Below the pieces are notes generated by a model. The model was not told the origin of the DNA, ran no database searches, and saw only the letters and a program-made list of their open reading frames with translations. From Paracoccus sp. M683 (GTDB lineage: Bacteria; Pseudomonadota; Alphaproteobacteria; Rhodobacterales; Rhodobacteraceae): DNA of 64,000 nt. Positions 1-8,314 of the stretch are shown here, piece after piece. How positions within the stretch are numbered: position 1 is the first letter of the stretch; each line of letters begins with the position of its first letter. Made by a program: the position numbers and the translations under genes. The DNA lies in the NCBI RefSeq assembly GCF_007096355.1, contig NZ_VKDF01000001.1, positions 252,226 through 316,225 of the forward strand. Direction: 5' to 3'.

Positions 1-657
1 CCCCAGATTGGGCGAGATCGAGGGCAGCAGCTGATCGCCCCCCAGCACCAGATCGTCATCCAGCGACCAGAAGGTCGCATGTTCGGGTGCATGGCCATCG
101 CCCATATGCACGGCCCATTCGCGCCCGCCGAAACACAGCCGGTCGCCATCGCTGATCCGGGTGAAACCCAAAGGCAGCGGATGCACCGCATCGGCGAAAT
201 TGAAGGGCCGTTCCGCCGCCCGCCGCGCCAGCAGATCAGCCGGCATCCCCGCCCGACGCCAGAAATCCAGCGCCTGCGGGGTCGGGCGATCCTGTTCGTC
301 CAGCACCAGCATTCGCGCGGTCAGCCAGGCGGTGCGGCTGATCATCAGCTCGGCCCCGTGATCGGCCATGAACCAGCCCGCCAGCCCGATATGGTCGGGA
401 TGATGATGGCTGCCGATAACCCGGTGGATCCGGCGCCCGGCCAGAGGCCCGTCGATCAGCGCCTGCCAGATCGCGCGGCTGCGCCGCGAATCAAACCCCG
501 TATCCAGAATGGTCCAGCCATCCTCGCCATCATCCAGCGCATAGACATTCACATGGTCCAGCGTCATGGGCAGCGGCAGTCGCATCCACAGCACGCCCTC
601 GGCCATGGCGATGGCCTCGCCTTCGCCGGGGGGCTGTTCCTGCGGATAGCGGATCAC
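1..657 (-). CDS. MBL-fold metallo-hydrolase (3' end cut by window)
   Basis: Metallo-beta-lactamase-fold hydrolase, 219 codons visible, C-terminus outside the window. The frame shows the metal-binding motif SHHHPDHIG near residue 82, a second histidine in MGDGHAPEH, and the acidic ligand in LGGDQLL, as in glyoxalase II/lactamase-type hydrolases. Translation most likely begins at a GTG that overlaps the stop of the upstream acyl-CoA dehydrogenase gene in a GTGA junction, so the two are probably translationally coupled. The neighbour suggests a role in acyl-CoA or thioester metabolism, but the substrate cannot be read from the sequence. Confidence 0.85.
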   Translation of the reverse strand, partial: MIRYPQEQPPGEGEAIAMAEGVLWMRLPLPMTLDHVNVYALDDGEDGWTILDTGFDSRRSRAIWQALIDGPLAGRRIHRVIGSHHHPDHIGLAGWFMADHGAELMISRTAWLTARMLVLDEQDRPTPQALDFWRRAGMPADLLARRAAERPFNFADAVHPLPLGFTRISDGDRLCFGGREWAVHMGDGHAPEHATFWSLDDDLVLGGDQLLPSISPNLG

Positions 658-2351
658 GCGCCAAAGACCCCCGCCAGTTGGTCGTCGCTGATCGCGTTCA
701 GATCGGCCAGCCCGACCTGCGCCTCGGTCAGATCGGCGGCATAGCGCGGCAGGATCCGGGTGATATAGATCCGCGCCAGAGTGATCCGCCCCTCGTCCCC
801 GGTCTGGGCGGCGCGCAGGTGGAACCAGGCCCCCAGCACGCGGGCGAAGGCGTCCAGATAGGGCACGGCACCGGCAAAGCGGTCCTGAAGATCCGCATCC
901 AGCATGGCCTGCGTCGCCTCGCGCAGGGTCTCGACCGCCTGCCAGACATCGCTCGCCAGATCGGGCAGCTGCGCCTGCGCGGCCTTGGCGGCATCCATCA
1001 TCTCGTCCAGCAGGCGCGTCGCCGCCTCGCCGCCATCGGACATCTTGCGGCCGACCAGATCCATCGCCTGAATGCCGTTCGTGCCTTCATAGATCGGGGT
1101 GATCCGCACATCGCGTAGATATTGCGCGGCGCCGGTTTCCTCGATGAAGCCCATGCCGCCATGCACCTGCACGTTCATATCTGCCACGCGGCAACCAACA
1201 TCGGTGCCATGGGCCTTGGCGATCGGCGTCAGGAAGGCGGCGCGGGCCGCGCAGCCCTCGTCCCCGGTGGCGCGCGCCAGATCCGCCGTGGCGGCGGTGG
1301 CCAGGCAGATGGCGCGGGCGGCAAAGACCTCGGCCCGCGCGGTGGCCAGCATCCGGCGCACATCGGCATGGCGGATGATCGGGCCGAACTGGTTGCGCTC
1401 GGTCGCATAGGCCACAGCCTGCTGCAAGGCCGCCTCGGCCACGCCGACGCCCTGCACACCCACACCCAGACGGGCGGCGTTCATCATGGTGAACATCGCG
1501 GCCATCCCGCCATGTTCGCGCCCGATCAGCCAGCCGGTCGCGCCCTCATAGCTCATGACGCAGGTGGGGCTGCCATGAATGCCCATCTTGTGTTCCAGCG
1601 AGACGACCTTCAGGCTGTTGGCCACGCCAGGGTTGCCATCGGCATCGGGGATGAATTTCGGCACCATGAACAGGCTGATCCCCTTGGTGCCCTTGGCCCC
1701 GTCCGGCAGTCGCGCCAGAACGGCGTGGCAGACGTTCTCGGTCACGTCACTGTCGCCCCAGGTGATAAAGATCTTCTGCCCGGTGATCGAATAGGTGCCA
1801 TCGCCATTCGGCTCGGCCTTGGTGGTCAGCGCGCCCACATCGCTGCCCGCACCCGGTTCGGTCAGGTTCATCGTGCCCGACCATTCGCCGCTGTTCAGCT
1901 TGGGCAGATACAGGGCCTTCATCTCGTCGCTGGCATGATGCTGCAACGCGTCGATCTGGCCCTGCGTCAGCAGCGGGTTCAGTTGCAGCGACAGGCAGGC
2001 CCCAGCCAACATCTCGGCCACCGCCATATTCAGCGCCTGCGGCAGGCCCATCCCGCCATATTCCGGGTCCGAGGCAAGGCTGATCCAGCCGCCCTCGGCG
2101 ATCGCGCGGAACCCGGCATCGAATCCGGGCGAGGACCGCAGCTTGCCATTTTCCAGCCGCGCCGGGGTCAAGTCGCCATTGCGGTTCAAGGGGGCGATCT
2201 CGTTCTCGGCCATCTTGCCGGCCTCGGACAGGATCGCATCGACCGTCTCGGGCGTGGCTTCGGCGAACAGCTCTGTATCGGCCAGTCTGGGGAACGGCAC
2301 GATATTTTTCAGGATAAAGGCGATCTGGTCGACAGGTGCGCGATAGCTCAT
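654..2351 (-). CDS. acyl-CoA dehydrogenase, DmdC-like long form
   Basis: FAD-dependent acyl-CoA dehydrogenase of 565 aa, which would oxidise an acyl-CoA to the 2-enoyl-CoA. It has the family core: TMNLTEPGAGSD and ITGQKIFITWGD in the middle domain, YATERNQFGP at the start of the C-terminal helical domain, and GGMGFIEETGAAQYLRD with YEGTNGIQA near residues 395-425, which holds the region of the catalytic glutamate. The extra C-terminal region after about residue 450 places it with the 570-600 aa acyl-CoA dehydrogenases that include 3-methylmercaptopropionyl-CoA dehydrogenase (DmdC). Similarity alone does not justify the DmdC name, since many paralogues act on other acyl-CoAs. A purine-rich ribosome site (AGGGGGAAAG) precedes the ATG. 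Confidence 0.9.
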   Translation of the reverse strand: MSYRAPVDQIAFILKNIVPFPRLADTELFAEATPETVDAILSEAGKMAENEIAPLNRNGDLTPARLENGKLRSSPGFDAGFRAIAEGGWISLASDPEYGGMGLPQALNMAVAEMLAGACLSLQLNPLLTQGQIDALQHHASDEMKALYLPKLNSGEWSGTMNLTEPGAGSDVGALTTKAEPNGDGTYSITGQKIFITWGDSDVTENVCHAVLARLPDGAKGTKGISLFMVPKFIPDADGNPGVANSLKVVSLEHKMGIHGSPTCVMSYEGATGWLIGREHGGMAAMFTMMNAARLGVGVQGVGVAEAALQQAVAYATERNQFGPIIRHADVRRMLATARAEVFAARAICLATAATADLARATGDEGCAARAAFLTPIAKAHGTDVGCRVADMNVQVHGGMGFIEETGAAQYLRDVRITPIYEGTNGIQAMDLVGRKMSDGGEAATRLLDEMMDAAKAAQAQLPDLASDVWQAVETLREATQAMLDADLQDRFAGAVPYLDAFARVLGAWFHLRAAQTGDEGRITLARIYITRILPRYAADLTEAQVGLADLNAISDDQLAGVFGA

Positions 2352-2461
2352 GGTCTTTCCCCCTTCGTTCGGCTAGGCACTGGGCCGGGCCGATCCACGC
2401 GAATTTCATGCGTCACATTAACGCCCGCCAAGGATCCAGCAACCCGAACCCGGCGTCACGA

Positions 2462-3430
2462 ATGCAGACCCTCCGACTCGCCTCAGACGAAACCGGCATC
2501 GCACAGGCCGCCAAATTGCTGCGCCAGGGCCAGACCGTCGCCATCCCGACCGAGACCGTCTACGGCCTGGCTGGCGACGCCCGCAACGGGGCGGCGGTGG
2601 CGGCCATCTATGCGGCCAAGGGACGGCCCAGCTTCAACCCTCTGATCGTGCATGTGGCCGATCTGACGGCGGCCCGGCGCATCGCCCACCTGCCCCCGCA
2701 GGCCATGGAACTGGCCCAAGCCTTCTGGCCCGGCGCGCTGACCCTGGTGCTGCCGCTCCGGGCCGATAGCGGCATCGCCTCGCTGGTCACGGCGGGGCTG
2801 GATACGGTCGCAATCCGGGTTCCCGCAGCCCAGGCGGCACAGGCGCTGTTGCGCGCCTTTGACGGGCCGCTGGCGGCGCCTTCCGCCAATGCGTCAGGCC
2901 GGATCAGCCCGACAACGGCCGATCACGTCCTCGACCCGGACGGCGGCCTCGATACCCGCATTGCTGCCGTGCTGGATGCCGGCCCCTGCCCGGTCGGCGT
3001 CGAATCGACCATCATCGGCTGGCATCAGGACCGCGCCACCCTGCTGCGCCCCGGAGGCATCCCCGCCGAGGCGATCGAGGCCGCGCTTGGCCACCGCCTC
3101 GACCATCATCAGGCTGATCCCGACACGCCGACCGCGCCCGGCCAACTCAGCAGCCACTACGCCCCCAATGCCGCGCTGCGCCTGAACGCCGAAACCGCCC
3201 TGCCCGGCGAAACCCATATCACCTTCGGCCGGCCCGGCCCCTTCAGCCTCTCGCCCACCGGCGACCTGACCGAGGCCGCCGCCCACCTTTTCGACCTGCT
3301 GCGCCGCGCCGACCGCGAAGGCCGCGCCATCGCGGTCGCCCCGATTCCCGATCACGGGCTGGGCACGGCAATCAACGACCGCCTGCGCCGCGCCGCCGCG
3401 CCGCGACAGGCTTCTTCTTCATCCAAATAA
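2462..3430 (+). CDS. L-threonylcarbamoyladenylate synthase (Sua5/TsaC type)
   Basis: Makes threonylcarbamoyl-AMP from threonine, bicarbonate and ATP for the t6A modification of ANN-decoding tRNAs. 322 aa: the YrdC fold begins at once (PTETVYGLAGDARNG, then KGRPSFNPLIVHV), with the SANASG segment near residue 142 and the VGVESTI segment near 180. A C-terminal Sua5 domain starts after LSSHYAPNA, so this is the two-domain Sua5 form rather than short TsaC. The frame is open further upstream, but the ATG chosen is the one that places the start just before the YrdC fold. The last codons (SSSSK) and the stop fall inside a short intergenic repeat, so the C-terminal tail may be repeat-derived. Confidence 0.93.
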   Translation: MQTLRLASDETGIAQAAKLLRQGQTVAIPTETVYGLAGDARNGAAVAAIYAAKGRPSFNPLIVHVADLTAARRIAHLPPQAMELAQAFWPGALTLVLPLRADSGIASLVTAGLDTVAIRVPAAQAAQALLRAFDGPLAAPSANASGRISPTTADHVLDPDGGLDTRIAAVLDAGPCPVGVESTIIGWHQDRATLLRPGGIPAEAIEAALGHRLDHHQADPDTPTAPGQLSSHYAPNAALRLNAETALPGETHITFGRPGPFSLSPTGDLTEAAAHLFDLLRRADREGRAIAVAPIPDHGLGTAINDRLRRAAAPRQASSSSK

Positions 3431-3471
3431 CCTGGGGGAATCGCCGCAGGCGATGGGGGCAAAGCCCCCTA
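3411..3471 (+). repeat. intergenic repeat copy A with two hairpins
   Basis: The core ATCCAAATAACCTGGGGG is followed by two perfect hairpins: ATCGCC/GGCGAT (3440-3454) and GGGGGC/GCCCCC around AAA (3455-3469). It resembles copies B (19157-19214) and C (52386-52455). It lies between convergent genes and carries the stop codons of both sua5 and yqgE, so it may end transcription in either direction. There is no clear T-run. Confidence 0.7.
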
Positions 3472-4044
3472 GGCCCGCCCCGCCGCAGCCGACAACAACG
3501 ACGGATCAACCCCCTGCGCCCGCAACGCGGCATTCCACTTGCCCTGATTGTCATGGCCAAAGATCAAGTCATCCGCGCCCTCGCCGGTCAGCCAGCCATT
3601 CGCCAGCATCTCGTCATCCAGCTGGCCCGGCCCCCAACCGGCATAGCCAAGCGCCAGAACCGCATCACCCGGACCATTCCCCTGCGCCAGATCCTCTAGA
3701 ATATCGCGGGTGGTGGTCATCGCCAGATGCGAACCGATCCGCATCGTGCCGTCGACATCGCCACCGCCCTCGGGCACGCGATGCAGCACGAATCCCCGCC
3801 CTGGCTCGACCGGCCCGCCAAAGCGGACCTCGATCCCGCGCGTGCGGTCATCGGTGTCGATGCCCAGTTGCCCCAGCAGATCGCGAAAGCCGATCTCGGG
3901 CAGGGGGCGGTTCAGCACCAGACCCATCGTGCCCTCGGCCGAATGGGCGCAGATCAGCACCACGGAACGCTCGAAACGCGGGTCCAGCATGCCAGGCATG
4001 GCGATCAGGATCTTTCCGGTCAGGTCTGTGCACTGTTCTGTCAT
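3469..4044 (-). CDS. YqgE/AlgH family protein
   Basis: DUF179 protein of 191 aa, the usual family length, cytoplasmic with no signal peptide. Conserved features are GKILIAMPGMLDPRFERSVV at the N-terminus, GTMGLVLNRPL, FGGPVEPGRGFVLH and the late GYAGWGPGQLDDE. The biochemical function of the family is not established; the AlgH name comes from an alginate phenotype in Pseudomonas and should not be carried over. The start has a good ribosome site (AGGAGAG). It is transcribed toward sua5 and away from the DsbD-like gene. Confidence 0.9.
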   Translation of the reverse strand: MTEQCTDLTGKILIAMPGMLDPRFERSVVLICAHSAEGTMGLVLNRPLPEIGFRDLLGQLGIDTDDRTRGIEVRFGGPVEPGRGFVLHRVPEGGGDVDGTMRIGSHLAMTTTRDILEDLAQGNGPGDAVLALGYAGWGPGQLDDEMLANGWLTGEGADDLIFGHDNQGKWNAALRAQGVDPSLLSAAAGRA

Positions 4045-4149
4045 GGTCTCTCCTGTCCTTCATGATGATCGTCACCCGCGCCCGCTGTTGCAAGCCCCGC
4101 GCGCGAATGTGACTTTGCGCAGACCCGCAACCACCCTAGACCTGCCTGC

Positions 4150-4977
4150 ATGAAACACCCGACCCTTGCCGCCCTGATGCTTCTGCCGCTGTTGGTGCCG
4201 GCCCCATCCATCGCGCAGCCCCAGACCCTGTCCCAGACCCTGCCCCAGACCCTGCCGCCCGGCCTGACCTCGGCCCGGCTGCTGCCCGGCTGGACAGACG
4301 ATCAGGGCCGCCGGATCGCCGCGCTTGAACTGGTGCTGGAACCGGGCTGGAAAACCTATTGGCGCAGTCCCGGCGACAGCGGCATCCCGCCCAGCTTTGA
4401 CTGGCAAGGCTCGGACAATCTGGGCGACGTCACCTTTCACTGGCCCGCGCCCGAACTGATTGATTCCGGCGGCAGTCTCAGCTTTGGCTTTCATGACCGG
4501 CTGGTCCTGCCCTTCGAGGTCACCCCGAAACAGCCGGACCAGCCCATCAATCTGACTGCCACGGTCGAATTCGGCCTGTGCGAGAACATCTGCATCCCCG
4601 CCAATCTGACCCTGAAAGCGCCCCCTGCCGCCGACCGGCCGGACCCCGCGATCCAGGCCGCGCTGGACCGGCGCCCCATCGACAGCGCACTGCGCCCAAG
4701 CTGCCGCCTGGACCCGATCGAGGACGGCATGCAGATCGACGTGACCCTGGCCGATGCCGGTGGATTCAAGGCATTGGCGGTCGAGTTTCCGGGCCGGCCC
4801 GAGGTCTGGGTCTCGGTCCCCGATGCCGCCTTTGGCCCCGATGGCGGGCTGACGGCCAGTGCCGATCTGGTCCCGCCCGAGGGCGCGCCCTTTGATCTGG
4901 ACCCGGCCGATCTGTTATTCACGCTGATCGGTGATCAGCAGGTGATGCAGATGCAGGGCTGCGACCCGACCGGCTAA
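4150..4977 (+). CDS. DsbD N-terminal (alpha) domain protein, periplasmic
   Basis: 275 aa with a clear Sec signal peptide (MKHPTLAALMLLPLLVPAP, cleavage near SIAQP), then one DsbD-alpha/ScsB-like immunoglobulin-type domain. A cysteine pair sits at about residues 144 and 148 (CENICIP), the position of the redox pair that passes electrons to periplasmic partners. Membrane and thioredoxin domains of full DsbD are absent, so a separate membrane reductase such as CcdA would have to reduce it. Its role in copper tolerance or cytochrome c maturation is inference. The last 58 bases overlap the RND permease gene on the other strand. Confidence 0.82.
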   Translation: MKHPTLAALMLLPLLVPAPSIAQPQTLSQTLPQTLPPGLTSARLLPGWTDDQGRRIAALELVLEPGWKTYWRSPGDSGIPPSFDWQGSDNLGDVTFHWPAPELIDSGGSLSFGFHDRLVLPFEVTPKQPDQPINLTATVEFGLCENICIPANLTLKAPPAADRPDPAIQAALDRRPIDSALRPSCRLDPIEDGMQIDVTLADAGGFKALAVEFPGRPEVWVSVPDAAFGPDGGLTASADLVPPEGAPFDLDPADLLFTLIGDQQVMQMQGCDPTG

Positions 4978-7900
4978 TCGCCAGCCCGCCCGCAACCACC
5001 ACTGCCAGCACAACCGCCGCCATATACCACGCCATCGCCTGCCCCGCCGAGGCCGCGACCGGCCACCAACCGGGCAGTGACAACACCTGCGCCAGCGCCA
5101 CGGGCAGCAGCAGCGTCACGAAACCCGCAGCGGCGATCAGCGCCCCGACTGTCAGCGGCAGCCGCAACGGCCCGGCACGCAGACCGCGCCGCAGGCCCCG
5201 CCGCGCATGGGCGATATCCTCGCCCACGCCCAGGGCCGCCGGCACCACCAGCAGCACGACCAGCATGCCAAAGCCCAGCCCATAGGCCAGCGTCACCACG
5301 GTGGGCTTCAGAAACAGCGCCTGCGAGGACCGTTCATACAGCAGCGGCGCCAGCCCCAGCACCGTTGTCAGCGTGGTCAGCAGAACCGGGCGCAGCCGGT
5401 TGCAGACCGCGTCGATGATCGCCGGCCGCATCCCCCGGCTCGCGGCATATTCATCGACAGTCGAGATCAGCACGATGGAATCGTTGATCACAATGCCCGA
5501 CATGCCGATCAGCCCGACGATCGAGAACATCGACATGGGCAGGCCCCAGATCGTATGCCCCCAGACCGCGCCGATCAGGCCAAAGGGAATGACCGCCATG
5601 ACCACCAGCGGCCGCGTCCATGACGCAAAGATCCATGCCAGCACCATATAGATGCCCAACATGGCCAGCGCGAAACCCAGTGCCGCCTCGCCCAGAAAAT
5701 CGCGTTCCTGTTCGGCCAGGCCGGTAGCCTCGTAATCGACGCCGAAATCCGAGGCGATCTGTGGCAAGATCACGTTTTCAAGGTTCTGGGTGATCTCGGC
5801 GGCGCGTGCCGGGTCGCCCTCGGACAGATCGCCGGTGACGGAAATCATCTGAACCCCGTTTTCGCGCCGGATCGTGGAAAAGCCCGCACGGCTGCCCACG
5901 GTCACGATATCGGCCAGCGGCACCCATTGGCCCGATGTGGCGCGCATCATCATCCGGTCCAGAAAGTCGCCGCGCCTCTCGGATTCCGGCAATTCGACCT
6001 GGATCGTGCCGGTGCGCGTGCCAACGGGAAAACTGGCGGCCTCGATCCCGCCAAGGCGCTGGCGCAACTCGCGCGCCAACCCCTCGGTGGTAAAGCCAAG
6101 GGCGCGGCCCTGCGCCGTCAGTTCCAGCGCCAGTTCTTCCTTGTCATAGGACATGCTGTCTTCCAGCGCCAAGACCTCGGGAAAGGCGGCAAGCCGCGCC
6201 TTCAGCGCCTCGGCGGCGTTTTTCAGCTGCTGGGCATCGGCCCCCGACAGGCGCACCGAAATGGCATCGCCCCCCGGCCCGCCACGGAAGCCGCGAAAGC
6301 TGATCGTTTCCAGCCGCGGATCGGCGGGCATCGCCTGTTGCAGATCAGCGACGAAATCGAAACTGGAATAGGGGCGCAGATCGGCGTCGATCAGCTCGAT
6401 CTGGATCGAGCCCAGCAAATCGGCATCCTTGGTATCGGCCCCCGGCAGCGGGCGGCCGGAATTGCCGCCGATCTGGGCCATGGCATGCGTAACGGGGTTG
6501 GTGCCGTATTCGGCCTGATACCTGCCAGCGACCTCATCGACGGCATCCTGCATCAGACCCAGCACGCGCATCGTATCGTCGCGCGTGGCGCCGGGCAGCA
6601 TGGCGAAATTGCCCGCGACACTGCCATGTTCGGGCGAATCCCAGAAACGCCAGGGCACCTGCCCGGAAATCATCGCCGCCGCCGACCAGCCGAACAGCGC
6701 GATCGTCGCCGCCAGCACCGGATAGCGCAGGCGGATGATCCAGCCCAGCACCGGCCGGACAAACCGTTCCGTCAGCCAGTCCAGCCCCCGGTTCACCACC
6801 TTCGAGGGCTTGTCATACCAATTGTTCCGCGCGGTCTTTGTCAGCGCATGCGCCATATGGTTGGGCAGCACCAGAAAACACTCGATCAGCGAGGCAGCCA
6901 GCACCATGATCACGGTCAGCGGAATATCCACGATCAGATTGCCAAAGCGCCCGCCTATGGCCATCAGCCCGCCAAAGGCGATGATCGTGGTCAGCGTCGA
7001 GGACACCACCGGCGCGGCCATGCGATAGGCCGCGCGCTCGGCGGCGACCACCGCACGTTCGCCCAGCTTGCGGGCGCGGTAATCGGCATGTTCGCCCACC
7101 ACGATGGCATCGTCGACGATGATTCCCAGTGTCAGGATCAGCGCGAAAAGCGAGATCATGTTCAGCGTCATGCCGAACAGATACATCAACCCGATCGCAC
7201 TGAGCAGCGAGGCTGGAATCCCCGCCGCCACCCACAGCGCCGTGCGCGCGTTCAGGAACAGAAACAGCAGGCAGACCACCAGCCCCAGGCCCATGATGGC
7301 GTTATCCACAAGGATTTGCAGCCGGCCCGAGATCTGTTCGGCACGCGCGCGCACCAGTTCGACCGCCACCCCATCGGGCAGGCTCGGGCGCATCTCGGCG
7401 GCGGCGGCCTCGACCTCGCGCTGCATGCCGATGGCGTCACCGGCGGCGGATCGCATCACCTGAATGACGACGGCGGGATCACTGCCGACGTAAAAGGCAA
7501 CCTCGCGGTCCATCCCCGACGAGGTGACGCGCGCCACATCGCCCACCGTCAGCTCGGTCCCGTCCGAGGCCAGCCGCAGCGGCAGCGCCGCGACCGAGGC
7601 CGGGTCGCGCGCCTCGGACCCGGTGCGCACCCGCGCCGCGCCCGATGAGACATCCCCGGCCGGCTGCGCGCTGGCCGCAGCGGCCGCGACCTGTGCGATC
7701 TGTTCCATCGTCAGATCGTGGCGCACCAGATCGGCCATGCTGACCTCGATCAGCGTTTCGGGCGCGGTCAGGCCGGACACTGTGGCGCGGGTGATGCCGC
7801 GCGCGTAAAGCCGGTTCAGCAGATCGTCGGCCAGCCGGCCCAGCTGATCCACGCCCACCGGACCAGAGATGACCACATCGGCCACCCGGTCGCGCCAGGC

Positions 7901-8314
7901 GCCACGGCTGATTTCGGGGTCCTCGGCGCCTTCGGGCAGGGTGTCGACGGTGGAAATCGCCGTTTCCACCTCGGTCATGGCACGGGACATGTCCCAGCCC
8001 GGCTCGAATTCCAGCTCGATCCGTCCGGCGCCCTGCGTGGCGCGCGATTCCTCGGCGGCGACGCCCTCGACCGCCAGCAAGGCCGGTTCCAGCACCGCGA
8101 TGACCGATCGGTCCACATCCTCGGCGCCGGCACCGTCCCATTGGACCGAGATGTTGATCTGCTCGATCACCGTATCGGGAAAGAACTGCGCCCGCATCCG
8201 TGGCGCAGCAACCAGCCCGCCGACGACCATGACCGCCAGAACCAGATTGGCCAGCGTGGCGTGGCGCGTGAACAGCGACAGAATGCCCCGTCCGCTGCCG
8301 CCATCCTCAGCCAT
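4919..8314 (-). CDS. RND efflux permease (AcrB/HAE1-like)
   Basis: Inner-membrane proton-driven efflux pump of 1131 aa. It has a first membrane span at about residues 20-36, a large periplasmic loop, then a membrane block with the proton-relay pair in LGIIVDDAIVVGEH, and a second loop and membrane block (GMSGIVINDSIVLI). The ATG before AEDGGSGRG is chosen because it lies just before the first span and overlaps the adaptor stop by 8 bases. It is about 90 residues longer than AcrB: after the normal last span come two more hydrophobic stretches (LTVGALIAAAGFVTLLLPV and AWYMAAVVLAVVVAGGLA). No outer-membrane channel gene is next to it, so the pump would use one encoded elsewhere. Substrates are unknown. 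Confidence 0.93.
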   Translation of the reverse strand: MAEDGGSGRGILSLFTRHATLANLVLAVMVVGGLVAAPRMRAQFFPDTVIEQINISVQWDGAGAEDVDRSVIAVLEPALLAVEGVAAEESRATQGAGRIELEFEPGWDMSRAMTEVETAISTVDTLPEGAEDPEISRGAWRDRVADVVISGPVGVDQLGRLADDLLNRLYARGITRATVSGLTAPETLIEVSMADLVRHDLTMEQIAQVAAAAASAQPAGDVSSGAARVRTGSEARDPASVAALPLRLASDGTELTVGDVARVTSSGMDREVAFYVGSDPAVVIQVMRSAAGDAIGMQREVEAAAAEMRPSLPDGVAVELVRARAEQISGRLQILVDNAIMGLGLVVCLLFLFLNARTALWVAAGIPASLLSAIGLMYLFGMTLNMISLFALILTLGIIVDDAIVVGEHADYRARKLGERAVVAAERAAYRMAAPVVSSTLTTIIAFGGLMAIGGRFGNLIVDIPLTVIMVLAASLIECFLVLPNHMAHALTKTARNNWYDKPSKVVNRGLDWLTERFVRPVLGWIIRLRYPVLAATIALFGWSAAAMISGQVPWRFWDSPEHGSVAGNFAMLPGATRDDTMRVLGLMQDAVDEVAGRYQAEYGTNPVTHAMAQIGGNSGRPLPGADTKDADLLGSIQIELIDADLRPYSSFDFVADLQQAMPADPRLETISFRGFRGGPGGDAISVRLSGADAQQLKNAAEALKARLAAFPEVLALEDSMSYDKEELALELTAQGRALGFTTEGLARELRQRLGGIEAASFPVGTRTGTIQVELPESERRGDFLDRMMMRATSGQWVPLADIVTVGSRAGFSTIRRENGVQMISVTGDLSEGDPARAAEITQNLENVILPQIASDFGVDYEATGLAEQERDFLGEAALGFALAMLGIYMVLAWIFASWTRPLVVMAVIPFGLIGAVWGHTIWGLPMSMFSIVGLIGMSGIVINDSIVLISTVDEYAASRGMRPAIIDAVCNRLRPVLLTTLTTVLGLAPLLYERSSQALFLKPTVVTLAYGLGFGMLVVLLVVPAALGVGEDIAHARRGLRRGLRAGPLRLPLTVGALIAAAGFVTLLLPVALAQVLSLPGWWPVAASAGQAMAWYMAAVVLAVVVAGGLAISRSGRSPASASPADHRSA

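Noticed and set aside
1122-2645. 507-codon plus-strand open frame opposite the acyl-CoA dehydrogenase
   Set aside because: It is the antisense of a well-conserved gene; its Gln/Gly/His-rich translation is the usual product of reading high-GC genes backwards.
5927-7648. 573-codon plus-strand open frame opposite the RND permease
   Set aside because: Antisense of a clear permease, with low-complexity His/Gln/Arg content and no domain.
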